The notes: generated from the letters alone by a model not told the origin. A stretch of DNA of 64,000 nucleotides from Thozetella sp. PMI_491 (GCA_021432635.1 MU270095.1:202152-266151), one strand, 5' to 3'. Shown: positions 27,161-41,052, numbered from the stretch's first letter. Numbers and translations are program-made.

Positions 27161-30130
27161 ATCTGCTAGGCTCGGAGCTCGGGGGTATCACGTCGGAGCT
27201 GATAGGTACCGAACACCATTTTCCATGTTCCCAGTTTCTGGGCTCGTTCTGGGTCGTTCGGATCGCTCGGATAGCCCCAGATCACGAGCGGGACCAAATG
27301 CCGCAAAACCGCAAAAACACGCAACTGCTACAGTGCTAGGCCTCTGACCGAGAATGTCCACCTGGCGCAGGGCTATGGGGCATGATGCCGCGGTGGGCGG
27401 TCGGGCTTGCGCGGCCCTGCGAGAACACGAGTGTGTCTACGGAATACCCCTCGCTGCTTTTCCCGAGCCTCGCCCTCTGGGCAATATACAAGGCCGCTGG
27501 ATACGGTACCTTGGCGAAGCCAGAGTGCTACGCCGGCGCCTCGCCGTCCCCCTTCCCATCGTCGCTGCTGCGACTCGGTGCAGGAGGGGCGTGTCGCAGA
27601 GAAACGGAGCGGTAGGGCGTGATTCGCGACCGTCGGACCACGCCGCATCTCCATCGGCGTGCGTACGGCTGTCGCACACAGCCAGTCAAAAGAGGTCATT
27701 TGAGCTCGCCACGATCGACCCGTGCAGATACCCCGCAACGCCGACCCATCCCTCGTCCGGCTGCGAAAGCATCGGAGCGAGTGGTACGAGCACATTAATT
27801 TACAAGGGCTTTTGGGGAGGCTGTGGTTGGCGTCTTGTGGCCCGGCGGCCAAGAACCCAGAAGGTTGCGCGAAGAGACGGATGCCACGTAGTATAGCGCT
27901 GTGTCCGGACGCATTGGGCCAAGAATGCGTCCGGGGCGGGCGCCTATCGCCGACGCCGTTGCCGTAGCGTGTTGTAGCAGCAGAGAATGAATAGGTTTTG
28001 ACCCTGGTAGCTGCGCCGTCGATCCCGCTCGCCGAACTCTATCTGGCCGCCCTGTGTCCGGAGGCTGGCTGAACGACGCCTCCTTTCCCCACGCTGAAGG
28101 ACCTTGGAAGCGCCCGTTGCCCCTACTCCGATAGTATGTACGTAGTAGCCAACTGGCCTGGCCCCGTAGCACCGTAGCATGGCATTTGCATCCTTGGCCC
28201 CCCCCTTCCTCCCCTCCCCCCAGCGCCGCCGTGGTGGTCGCCGATGGCGTTCTCTGCGGGCTGCCACCCCGCCGCCCCCATTGGCCCCCCGGGCGGCGCT
28301 GGGCGACCCGGCGCGCCACGTCCAGCCCCGCCAGATCCGGAACCACGTCGCCGCGGCCAGCTGGAACCTCGGTCTATAGTAGATGCATATCGTAAATGTA
28401 GTGTAATTGTAGTGTAGCAACCTCACAGCCGCTCAGCTAGCTCCTCGCGCCGGTTCTCTGCGAACCCTATCTCTCTCTGGAGCGACCGGCGGTCAAGCCT
28501 TCCAAGATCGATCTGAGGAAAAAAAGTGCGAGGCGGGCCTCACTCCATGCCGGGTGTCGTGCCATCCGCCTTCACAGCCACACTGCCCAGCGCGCGCTCG
28601 TATGCAGCCCGGGGCCACCTTCCAACCTCGGACCAAAAGCGCAATTCTCTTTTGGCCCGCCCCTGGCCGAGCCTTCGCCCCCCCATGGGACCCGTCAATG
28701 CCGTCCTTCTCGTGGGGGAAGTTCTAGGACGATGGCCAGTTTACGAGGCCTAATCCTCTCGACCCCATGCCTGCCCCCCCCCCCCGGGCGGCCGCGCGGG
28801 CACCCACGATCGTGCCAACAGCGCGATGCCACGATGCGCTCCTGGGCGCTACTGCCGGCGGTGAGCGACCTCATTGGTCGCCTGGTGCACCAAGTCGGCA
28901 CCGTCGAGTCCAGCGCGGTGGAACGCACGACCTTGGTCAGCACCCTATTTCTCGATGCGGTATGGACGGAGAGGAGGCGCTCCGTAGGGCTGAGAGGATG
29001 ACCCGGCAGGACGACCTCATGGGATGGGTTCTGAGGCCTCTTGCGCGGGGTCGTCATAGCGTGTACGCATCCATGGGAGGGGGTTGGCCCGGCCTTTCTT
29101 TGTGATCTAGCTATCTCTCCGAGCAGCCAGTCATGCAGTCGGGAGGCAAATGACATCCCGTCATGTGTGACAGCATTGGAAGGGGGGGCCTCGGTAGCTG
29201 TCCGCCGCCCGCCACAGAGATCTATGGAGTCCGGCATCCAGCCTTCGGGGGCGAGTGAGGGTGTGGCGGTCTATGCTGGCCGGTGTGTTGATACGCTCAG
29301 AAGGGCGAGGTACCGGGACGGCGGTGTGTCGTTGAGCCGCACAGTTTTCCTCGCCACGAGCAGTGCAGTCACAGCTTGCGGCAGGTTACACGGGATGTAG
29401 AAGGCAGCCAGGCAGCAGGCGGGATCGTGTAACGGGATTCAAGAAGATCCAAAGCACATGTTCGGATGGGCCGGTGGTCGCCCCCCGACTTGAGTCAACC
29501 AAGGCGCCTGAAATGGTGGAACGCCATGAAGGCGAACTGGGCCGCGGACTTCGCACCCCAATGCCGCGACTCGAGAGGTAGATGCACCACCAAATAGCCA
29601 CATCGCGAAGGGCGTAGCATGGGGCGAGGTTAGGTATCAACTAAGGAATCACAGTGCATGACTACCCGAGGCGAAAGCGCTCGGAGCGACAGTAGCGAGG
29701 GAGAACGGTATCACCAAAGGACCCAAGTACTTTTCTCTGCTCAACCCTTTGGCCAGCCTGTCCCCGATGATAGATACGAGACGCCCAAAACGGTGTACAT
29801 ACAGTTGAACAAGAAGGAAATAGAAAATGCCGTTGGTAGCAAACAGGGCCATGGCCAGCTTGCTCTGCCCGCATGCCGCCTTAAATCCTTGACCCGAGGA
29901 AGTGCTCCTCCACCACGATCATTCTAGAGTACAGACGAAAAGGAGAGTCCGTAACGCGGCATCCCGCGCATCTTCTTCCATCCACATCCTGACCCCTTTT
30001 CCCATCCGTCGTGGACCTCGACATGCCCCCCTCCCACCCAAGGGCTGACCTTCTGTTTCTACCACCTCGGATCTCAGAGAAGGACCCTACTACACACAGC
30101 TTCTATCGACCGTCAAGAGCACAGAACCGT

Positions 30131-33100
30131 CTAGGTTGCCGGCGCGCCCCCGCCGCCGCCTCCTCTTTGCCGCTTGTTTCCTGCGCCGGCTTCTGAGTCA
30201 TTTCGCGGCCGCTTATTACCTGCCGCAGCGCCTTGGCTGGTGCCGGGGTTGAAGTCACCAGCTTGCGGGTTCAGACTCTGGGCACCGCCTCGGCCACCGG
30301 TGAACCCGCCTCGGCCGCGGGCCCCTTGTCCACCGCGGCCAGGTGCTTGGTATACACCGCCACCGCGTCCTCCGCGGCCTTGGGCGCCTCCTCGAGACGA
30401 GGGCACGGGAATCCCGGTTCGCGCGGGCTGGTTTGGTTGTTGGGCCTGCTGGCCTGACTGGGCGGCTGCGGGTTGTGCAACTGTGGCCTGGGTAGCTGCG
30501 GGTGGTGCACCTTGGCCCGGCGTCGCAAACGGGTTGTGAACGGGTGGCGCTGCCGGAAGGCCGCTGGCAAAAGGATTAGGAGCGACTGCAGCCGTAGCCG
30601 GAGGAGCCCCTGCCGCGGGCGCGCTGACGGCCTGGGCATTCACTACGGGCTTTGCGGGCTGGGGAATACCGGATACCGGCGCCTGGTTCACAGCATTGCC
30701 CTGAGTTGCCTTCGCTTCCTCTGCGACGGCGGCGGGACTGGCCACAGTAGCGGCGGCTGCTTTGACGTTAGCAACTGGGACTCGTGCCCTAGCTAAGGCA
30801 GAGAGGGACCTACCGGAAGCAGTAGAAGGAGCCGTTTGAGCCGGGGCAGGTGGTTTAGCGGTCTTCGCGATTTCCCAAACCTCAACCACCGGGCGCTGCG
30901 GCGTCTCTTTAGCTGCCGTCTCCACGACCTCGAGCTTAACTTCGGCAGTCTTGGCCTTGCGCTCTAGCATGTTGAGGCGCAAAGATGTCTTCTTTTCTGC
31001 CAAGTTCACGGCCTGGCTCACCCTAGTGTCCACTTCTCCCTTTGTCTTTGCTTCCACTTCCTCGCGGACCCTCTTCTTCTCAACCTCGATGCCCTTCTTG
31101 ATGTTATTAGCCAAGATAGCCTTGATGGTCGGGTTGTTAGCCACAAGCTCCCGCGTCTGGGTATCATTCAGACTAGAGAGGTCCACCGAGCTGCTCAGGG
31201 TCCCGACGTTCGGAGTCGCTGGGGCATGGTGTTCTGCCGCCTTGGCCGGGGTCGAGGGCACGCCGTTCTGCGGAGCCGCCGAAGCCGGATTTTCCGCTTT
31301 CCAGATGGCGCGTTCCTGCTCCAGCTTGAGCTCAAACTCGGCCAGGAGCGCGGCCTTGTCCTCGGCGGCTTTCTTCTCAAGAGACTCCTTCGACTCTAGC
31401 AGCTTCTTGTTCAGGGCCGTCTTCATGCTATCTGAACGACGCTTGACAATAGCATCCATATGCTCCTCCAGTTCCTTGGCCTTCTTATCGGCTTCCTCTG
31501 CCCTAGCCTCGGCTGCGGCAATCTTTTCTTCGAGGGACTGGCGCTCCTCATCCGAGAGGCCGGCTGATGCGGTCTGGGGCGCCGCAATTGCGTCCTCCAT
31601 CGTAGCGTCGATGCCATTAGTTGGTTGTTGAGCCGCCCGGGCAAGGGCCTCGTCACGCTGCGTCGTGATGGTGACCAGCTCCAGTCGTAGGCTCTCGAGC
31701 TCGGCCACAGCTTCTGCCCTTTGTGCCGTCATAGTCTCCAGCTCTTGCCTGGCGATCTCCAGCTGCTGTGCGAGTAGTGCATCGCCGCCAGCTTCGGCCG
31801 CCACTTGAGCGGGGGCAGCCTGTGCCGGAGCGGACTGTATCGATAAGGCAGCCGCCTGGGCTTGCTGCTCATGCTCTCGGACCTTCTCTTCTAGGGAAGC
31901 CTTCTCGCGTTGGATCGCTTCTAGGCTCTGCTGGATGCCAGATAAACGTTCGCTGGCCGCCCCGAGTTCTTCTTGGTTCTTCGCCTTGGCATCGGCATAC
32001 TTCTGCTTGAATTGGGCGGCGAGCTTCTCACGAGTTGCCATCCAGCCAGCCTCCTTCGTCTGAAGCATGGCCTCAAGTTCCTTGATCTTATCCTGGAGGG
32101 CCGTCTCCGACTGCTTCAGAACGTCGCGCTCCGACTCTAGCGAAGCGATTGCCTTCTTAAGTTGTTCCGTCTCCTCGGGGTCGGACTGCCCATATTTACT
32201 GAGGATGGACTCAATGCGCTTCTGAGACCTCTCGCGGTCTTCTTGCAGTTGCTTGATCTCGGCCTCCTTGAACGACTGCTCTAGCTCTAGCTCCGAGATG
32301 CGAGCCTCGAGCGGCTGGACCTTGGCTTCGAGTTCTTCGATCCTCTTGGTCTTCTGCTCGAGCTGAGCGTGGGTTCGTTGGTTCTCGTTGCGTAGAGTGA
32401 CATTGCTCTCCCGAATGAGGTTGAGCTCGTTGAGTTTGTCCATCAGCTCCTTGTGGCTCATGGCGCTGCGAGAGCTATCGGCCTGGGATCTTCGCTCCTG
32501 GTCGAGCTTGAGGCGCGTTTCCTCTAGCTGCAATTGCGAGTACTCGAGCTGTTGCTGAAGTCTCCGGGCCTCCTGTGTCTTCATCTCGAACTGGACCTCG
32601 AGGATCTCCTTCTCACGACGTAGGTAAATGGTGAGTTCCCGTAGGCCTTCGGAAGACACGTCGGCGACCGCCGGCGGCGCGCCCTCGACCGACGTTGCCA
32701 GCGACGCCCGGTTCTGCTTGAGCGAGTTGATCTGAGAGGTGACGGTCTCTAGCTGCTGATGGAGGATCTTGTTCTGCGCGTTCATGTCGTCCCGGCGGAC
32801 CTTGATTTCCCTGACCTCTCGCTCGTACTGCTGCCTGCGTTCTTCCCACGATTGTTCGTTTTGGGTGAGCGTCAGACGCGCCGAGTCGGCTTCAGCCTTC
32901 CACGACGCGGACTGCGTCTTCAGCTCGTTGTGGGCTTTGCGGAGCTCCTGGAGGCTCTTCGCAGCCTCGGCGTGCTTGACGAGCTCTTGCTCGTAATCGC
33001 GCTGCGCCTTTGTCGCGATATCGGCCTGGGCACGCAGGTCCTGCTGATGGAAGCGGGCGGTCTCCTTGTAGCGCAGCTCCTCCTCCTTCAGGCGCTCGAT

Positions 33101-36100
33101 TTCGGCGTTGAGCATCCGCTCCTTGTCCTCGTACTTGCGCGCAACGTCGGCTTGGGAATCGCGGAGCGCGTTCAGCTCATTTGTCGAGTTGCTGAGCTCG
33201 GATGTCAAGGCTTCGGTGCGCTGCTGCAACTCCTTGATGGTGCTCTCCTTGGCTGCGATAGAGGCATCGGCCTCCTCGCGGTACTGATCCTGGACGGCAT
33301 TGAGGCTCTCCAGCTGCTCCTCGACCTCCTGGGTCAAAGCCTTGTACTGTTCGGCCTGCGCTTGGGCATTCTCCAGCTGCGCCTTGGCAAGCTCGAGGCT
33401 GTTCTTCAGCTCCGCAACCTCGTCCTCGAGCTCCTGGATCCGAGCCTGGTCTTCCTGATCGCCTGGGTTCTCCACGGCGGCCGCTGGCTGCGAGCGAGCT
33501 GTCAATTGTGGCCGTAGTCGCTCGTTTCGGGCCTGTGCGTTGCGGAGCTCAATCTCAAGCTCGCTGACACGTGCCTGGAAGTGATCACGGCTCGTCTTCG
33601 CAGCCGCAGCTTCCTCCTTGACTTGAGTAAGAGTCGAGGAGAGCTCGTCGATCCGTTTTTGCGACTGCTGAGCATCAAACTCCTTCCGTAGCTGCGCTTT
33701 CTTGCTCTCCTCCATCTCCTCCGAGAGCTTGCGCTTCGTGCTGCTGAGCTCGGTCTCTAGCGAGTCCACCTGATTTTCCAACCGCCTCCGGGTCTCAGAC
33801 TCACTGAGCTCGCGTTCGTTGAGAAGGGACTGCTGGTTGGCGAGCAGCGTATTGAGGCGTGCCTTTTCTTGGGCCAGGTTTTCATTGTCGCGGCTCAGGC
33901 GTTCTTGGATCTCCTTCCACATATTTTTCTCGGCCTTCAGGTTCGCGTTCTCACTACGCATGCTCTCAAGCATGCCCTGGGCCTCGACAAGGTCTTCCGA
34001 GGCTTGCTGGGTACGGATGTCCAGCTTCGCCTCCGACTCGGACAGGACCTGGTTTCGCTTCTGGAGTTCCTGGATCTCGCTCTGCGCGGCCTGGAAGTTC
34101 TCCTGCAGCATCCTGTAACGCTCGTTTGCGAGCTCGAGCTGGCTGGTGATGCGGGCGACGTCGCTCTGCAGACTCCTCTTCTCCGTGGAAAGCTTCTCCA
34201 TCTGCTCGCGCATCGACTTGCGCTCGATAGCATAGTCGTTTCTCTCGGCATCGTAGCGGGTTTGTAGATCCCGGAGGGCGGCGCCCAGCTCGGCGTCGTC
34301 GCTCGCGGTGTTCTCGATGCTGGCGAGAACCTCGCGTTGGCTTCCATCTGCTGGGGAACCTAAAACGGCGTTGATCTCGGCGGCGCTGGCGCGCTGTTGC
34401 AGCATGCGCCTGAACATGTCACGCTCCGTCACGTAGCCTTTCATGCGCTTGGTTACTGTCTTGACCTCGTCCTGCAGCATCACGATCTGGCTGCCCAGGG
34501 TCTGAACCTTCTGATGGTCATGGGCGGCCTGCTGCTTCGCTGCGATCGCCTCTTCGTTCTCCATCTTGTCGGCGAGTTCGCGCGTGATTCTCAGGAGCTC
34601 CTGGTTTTGGGCCTGCAGCTCATAGATGTCCTTGAATACGACGAACTTGCGGCTGATGAACTGGTTTGTGTCCGACTGGTCGTCGAGCGAGTCCTCGCTG
34701 ACCTCGCCGCGCTTGATTCGTTCAAACTGCTCGAGCTCCTCAGACGTGAGTTGATCCAGACCCTTCTCGGCGGCGTGAATGTTGAAGATCAGTGCGTGCA
34801 CCTGGGTGCTCAGGTCGCGCAGCTGCCCTTGTAAGATCTTGACCTCTGACTGGGCAGATGTAGCGGCGGCCTCTGCTTTGCGCGCCGTCTTGAGGGCAGC
34901 ATCCCGCTCACCGTATGCCTGCTCCGCGAGCTGCGACATCTCGATCGAGACGTCATTTGAGCTCTTAACCTGAGCTTGGGCCTCCTGCCACTCGCCCACC
35001 TTCGCATCGATCAAGCCCATAGCGTCGTCGAGGGCTGCCGAGAGCTCTTTATTGGCTCGTTTCTCTTTTGCGAGTTCGGCCTTGACATCGTACAATTCCT
35101 GAATGGCGTCGCTGGCACGGAACGATGCCCGACCACGAAGGGTGCCGGGTGTGCCGAAAGGAGAAGAGGCGCGACCGAGAACCAAGCCGTTGGGCTGGGG
35201 TGTTTGGGGGACAGAACCCGGCGGAGGTAGCTGCATCTCTCGCCTGGCCTGGAGCTGGTCAATCTCCCCTTGTAGCTGGCGGGTCTGCTCTTCTGTCTGC
35301 GCGTGGCTCGCCCGCTCCTGTTCAAGCTCCTGCCGGACGCTGCGTATCTCCGCCGCACTGTCGTCCTTCACTTTTTCGAGGTAGGTCTCGACCTCCCTGA
35401 GCCGGTCACGGTGTGTCTGCGATTGCTGGTCCTTCAGCTCGACCAACCTCCGCGAGTTGTCAAGTTCCCTCCTAAAGTCATCTTCAGCACGGGCGGCGGC
35501 CTCCTGGAGCTGTTGTACCTTCGTTAGGCTGTCGTCCGCTCTCGCTTGAGCCTCCTCGAGACGCCTGCGAAGGGTCTGCTCGCTTCGGGTGAGGGATTCG
35601 ATCGTCGTGTTTGCATCATCGTTTTGTCGTTGCAGCTCAGCGATGCGAGCCCCTTTCTCCTTGCGGTACTTGAGGGCTTCGGCGCTCTTCGTCTTGAGTT
35701 CGGTCTCCAACCACTCGGTGTTGCGCTTCGCGAGCTCGACTTCCTGCTTGGCAAGATCTTCGCGGTGCTTGGCGCTGTTGGCCGCTGTCTGAGCCGCCTG
35801 AACAGACTGGTTAAGCGCTGTGATCTCCTGGTTCAGCTTCAGGATTTTCTGATGCTGCTTCTGCAATTCTTCCGAGAGGCTAGCATTCGCCTGAGTCTTG
35901 GAATCAACGATGGCTAACGTCTCGCGGTTTGAGGTCTCCAGCGATGCGATGCGCGCTCGAAGGGTTTCGATCTCGGAGAGGGACGTCGTGCTAGACGACT
36001 TGATGGATTGTAGTTCGTTCTCGAGTGTCTGACGAACGTTTTCTACGGTAGAGTTAGCACAAACGAAGGTCCTCGGATGCGCGCCGCGCATTTTTGATGA

Positions 36101-36417
36101 AACCCAGGGCGTGAAAAGTACTTACCCTCTGCGTGGAGCTTCTGGCGGATGTCCTCGACCTCCTTCAAAGCTTTGTCGGTGTTGGCCTTGAATTGCTCGC
36201 AGCGCGCCTCGGATCCGCGGATGGCCCCTTCAAGCTCGATCTCGAGATCTGATTTTTGCTGCGCAAGTGTCTCAAACTCGAGGGCCTTCGCGGCCACAGC
36301 ATCAAGAACGGCCTTGACGAGGTCGACGGTGGGCTCGGTCGCGACGGCCGTGATGGTGGGCTCGGGCAGACCCAGATGCTTCGCAACGAAGCTAACATCT
36401 ACGGCTGCAGCAGCCAT
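30131..36417 (-). CDS. mlp1: Nuclear pore basket protein TPR/Mlp1-like
   Basis: Predicted filamentous scaffold of the nuclear basket, the structure on the nucleoplasmic face of the pore that in this family handles mRNA quality control and tethers Mad1. Two exons: 36417-36126 and 36042-30131, with an 83-bp GT-AG intron that restores a continuous coiled coil. The product is 2067 aa, between yeast Mlp1 and human TPR in length. Roughly residues 35-1650 are near-continuous heptad coiled coil rich in Glu, Gln, Lys and Leu, broken by a Pro/Gly hinge near residue 390 (QLPPPGSVPQTPQPNG). The C-terminal quarter is low-complexity Ala/Pro/Gln and then RGG-rich, with basic nuclear-localisation-like clusters (NKRPR, NKRQR) just before the end. 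I start at the ATG reading MAAAAVDVSF. An in-frame ATG eight codons upstream (36441) is possible. It lies upstream of, and on the same strand as, dam1. Confidence 0.92.
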
Positions 36418-37393
36418 CGTGACAAAACTGCTGCTACGCAACCATAGATGGGTGTGCTAGTCGCGCGCAAGACAGAAAGGGGGGATGGAATGGTAAGGGA
36501 TTGAGCGGCTGTTTGTGGTCTATGAGATCCTGGCTCACTGTTTTCGGAAGATCTCAAAAAAGCACGGTCGCGAGGCTGCTGAATGGGCGCCAAAGTGGGG
36601 TCCCGTAGCTGCCAGGCGACGGGTTGTGGTCCAATCGAAGCAGTAGGTGTGAGTGTGTGTCATAGCTCCTTCCCCCAGCCTTCTGAATTTTGTGGAGTAG
36701 GTACGGCTGCTAGACCTCGCCAAAACCAGGGGCAGAAAGGAATGGAAAACGAGATCGTTCCAGTCACGAGATCAGGCTGCCATTTTTGGTGCCCTTGATC
36801 CCGCTGTCTTCGGTAACAGCCTAGGGACGAACAAAGAACACAAAGAAGTACTTGCCTTGCTGGCATGATTTAAACGTGATTGAATATGCAGACCAAAGTT
36901 GAGGTAGCTGCGACGGCGACCAGGCCGGTTGGCCAAAAGACATGGGCAAAAAAAGTCTGGCCACTCTCAAGCGATCTCCAAGACGAAAGCTGTGGCCACC
37001 CGGTGTCTCTACATTTGGAAACATTGGGTACGTTGGAGGACCAAGGGGTGTTTGTTGCTGTTCGCATTTGATCCAACCACGCTGGTGTGAGGGGGGCTCA
37101 ACCTGCTAGGCAAGGAAGTCGTTGCCCCTCTCGGCTCGTCGCTCTATGTAGCCCGGGATGAAGGCTCTGGGGTATGTCTCTATGTGATCCCACAACACGC
37201 GTCCAACAACGCCCAGGCGAAACTGGGGGCATCCGCAATACACCCATACATCCTTGCGCTATCGCTAAGATTGGCGAGGAGTCCCAGGGGGCCTTAGCTT
37301 AAGAGAGGCCGTTTTGTCTCCTCCCCGAGACAGACGCATTCGTATCGGTATGTTGGTGGTACAGGCATCTTATAGCCGACACAGGACAAGCCC
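36418..37393. other. Intergenic between dam1 and the TPR gene
   Basis: This holds the 3' flank of dam1 and the promoter and leader of the TPR gene; both genes read leftward. Several short frames overlap on both strands, but I recognise no additional gene. Confidence 0.6.
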
Positions 37394-38167
37394 TCATCGG
37401 ATCCCTCGTCCTCTCGGTCTCGCCAGCCCACTAGCTCGGGTGCCTCGCGTGCCCCCGCGCCCTCCCCTCGTAGTTCCAGTGGTTCCAGTAGTCCCACCTC
37501 TCGTAGTACCGCCTCTTGTGGATACAGTCGGTGCAGGAACTCGTGACTGCCGCGCCTTAGGCGTCTGGAACCTCGATGACTCCTTCGAAGACTGCGGGTT
37601 CTCGATAAACGACGTGTCGGTGGTCCTAATCGTAGTTAGCAACCTAAACTGCCGCTCGGTTACTCGGTTCGTAGCTCACATAAACGTAGTCTCGCCGTCC
37701 AGCTCGCGGCCACCTCCAGGGATCCGTACATTTGCTCCTGAAGCAAGTTAGCTTCCCGCTCAGTCAAAGTCCTTGTCCTGACACTTACCAGCCTGCTCTT
37801 GCTCTTCCTGCTGCTTTGCCCGCCGGAACGATTCCGTAATTGGTCCTTCAGGGAAGTCAACGCAAAATGCGTTCATATTGAGGCCATACATGAAGCTGGC
37901 GAAGCTCTCGCTGAAGCGCGACAGGCTCTCATGCATGAGCTGGAAATGCATCATGTTGGCCTCGAGATCAGCCATGGCATCCGAAAGCTCGGCAAAAGCG
38001 GGCTCGAAGGTATTCAGCGGAAACGATGCCTCTCCCGTCACACTTGAGCGCGCCGACTCGCGGAAGGACGAGCGCGAAGAGGGTCGGAGGGGAGTCGTCG
38101 GGCGCGATGTGCGGGTGCGGGAGTTTGACCGCTTCGCGCTCGAGTCTCGGGCTTCGTAGGAGGACAT
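37394..38167 (-). CDS. dam1: DASH (Dam1) kinetochore complex subunit Dam1
   Basis: Predicted subunit of the fungus-specific DASH/Dam1 complex, which forms rings on spindle microtubules and couples them to kinetochores. Three exons: 38167-37789, 37737-37680 and 37625-37394; introns of 51 and 54 bp; 222 aa. Residues 1-48 are Ser/Thr/Arg-rich, a likely Aurora-kinase target region. Residues 54-117 carry the Dam1 domain, with ADLEANMMHFQLMHESL, then FSESFASFMYGLNMNAF and VDFPEGP. The small middle exon ends in GETTF, and splicing joins it to MTTDTSFIENP, a motif I associate with fungal Dam1 proteins. Without both introns the frame stops early. The tail is an Arg/Gly/Thr-rich repeat ending in LARPRGRG. 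The start is the ATG reading MSSYEARDSS. A frame extending 69 codons upstream has no family support. Confidence 0.9.
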
Positions 38168-39535
38168 GGTTGGGAATCGGCCGGCTCGTGGTATATAAGT
38201 TCGATCGGCAAGCTGCACAAAGTTTGGAGTAGCTGTGGTGCGGCGTCCTGTCTTGGGCGATTGTGTTTCTGCTCGGTAGCCTCCCGCACTGTTTACATTG
38301 GGGCGGCTGCCCCGCGATACACGGAGACTCGGGTCGCGTAATTCCCTAGCGAGGGGCTGCTGTGGCTGGAGCACGTGCCCCTTACTCTACAGTGACGCAA
38401 GCTCCTGCATTTCCGCCCCGAGAAAGCCCAAGCTCCCCGACCGCAATCACCAAGCCACCCGGCGCTAATATGGCGGGGCACTACTCGCTCGTCCTTCTCG
38501 GGTACGGACGAGCCGGGAGCCCGGAACAGCAGTTCGCAAAGACACAAAAAGAAAAAGAGGGGATTACATAAAGTCAAGCCAGCGCATGCATAGAGAGCAG
38601 ACACGATCGGTGCTCGTCACTTTCTCTGCTAGTTCGACTTCTCTTAGGGTCAATGACCCCTTGACTAGGCCTCGCGTGGAAGACTAGGCCTTGCTCAGGC
38701 TCCCTCCCTTCCTCAGCACCCAAGCCTCTTCTCCCCAACACACCCTCCCTAGTGTTCGATTCTGACGCGCATTGAAATTCAAACCTTAGTCGGTCGAGCA
38801 GGCCTAGGGTTGAAACCGCTATTGCTATCACTGTCACCCTTCTCCTCATCAGCGGCCATTGGCAGATCGGCAAACGCGTGGTTGAAATTACATAACTTCT
38901 CGCTGACATCCGGGGGCCCGAAAGCTGCGCCTCCAGCTCTCGCGCACTCTTGTCAGGGTCCGTTCCTGCATTATACACTCATCCCGCCGTCGCGCACGGA
39001 GCTGACTAAATCTCGGGCTCAGATTTCTCGCAGTCTAGCTAGCTAAGGCGCATTCGTCGGGGTCAGTGGTCGTCCCTTTGCCCCGCGTCTCCGACTTGCG
39101 ACGGTCCTCTTCAGAGGCCTACTTATGCGCGCCTTGCCTGGAGCCCGAGCTCAGCTTTCCGCCGTCCGCTTCATTGCGATTGTTCTGAAACCCCCGGGCT
39201 GCCCTAAGCCCTACGGAGCGAGACGCTTCACTTCCCTCCACGCAAATCCTCCCAAGCCAACATCGTTGCTGAGCCTGCCCGCGCGCGAAACCATCTGCGC
39301 CAGATCCCAAGCGCGCGTAAGGGCCTTTAGAAGGACCCGCGGCGATCTTGGTTACAAGCATCACTACACGACTGGAATCCCCGGCGCGCGACCCGGTGAC
39401 TACCTAGGCCTCGCACTCGCCTTTGCGGCCGGCATTGGTATCGGTTTCTCGTTGCTTTATTCGTTCCAGCCGCGCCGGACCAAGATTGAAGATACAGCAC
39501 CTTCCCGCGACACGCCCATTGAGGACTTCTTCGAT
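38168..39535. promoter_or_regulatory. Divergent dam1 / csr1 intergenic region
   Basis: The shared 1.37-kb upstream region of two divergent genes. A TATA-like TTATATA on the minus strand sits only about 20 bp before the dam1 start, so that ATG could also be served by a very short leader. The right third (39125-39535) is open in frame with csr1 and may be coding; see the csr1 entry. Confidence 0.5.

Positions 39536-41052
<1,517 letters not shown>

Larger units (their letters stand above)
7128..30130. other. 23-kb gene desert
   Basis: No coding region could be supported here. The longest open frame (7647-8543 on the minus strand, 298 codons) and others near 11630, 15489 and 18831 are Pro/Arg/Ser/Cys-rich. 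They overlap open frames in other phases and carry no known motif. I saw no reverse transcriptase, integrase, transposase, tRNA or rRNA signature. I also saw no long AT-rich blocks of the kind left by repeat-induced point mutation; the DNA stays GC-rich by eye. Microsatellites and long poly-C/poly-G tracts are scattered through it. The first few hundred bases are the bZIP promoter. Confidence 0.55.

Noticed and set aside
32759-33517. 252-codon plus-strand frame rich in Leu inside the TPR gene
   Set aside because: Antisense shadow of the coiled-coil coding sequence: Glu/Lys/Gln codons read backwards give Leu-rich frames.
37760-38374. Longer dam1 start at 38374, adding 69 residues
   Set aside because: The added segment has no Dam1-family similarity that I recognise, and MSSYEARDSS is followed at once by the typical Ser/Arg-rich N-terminus.
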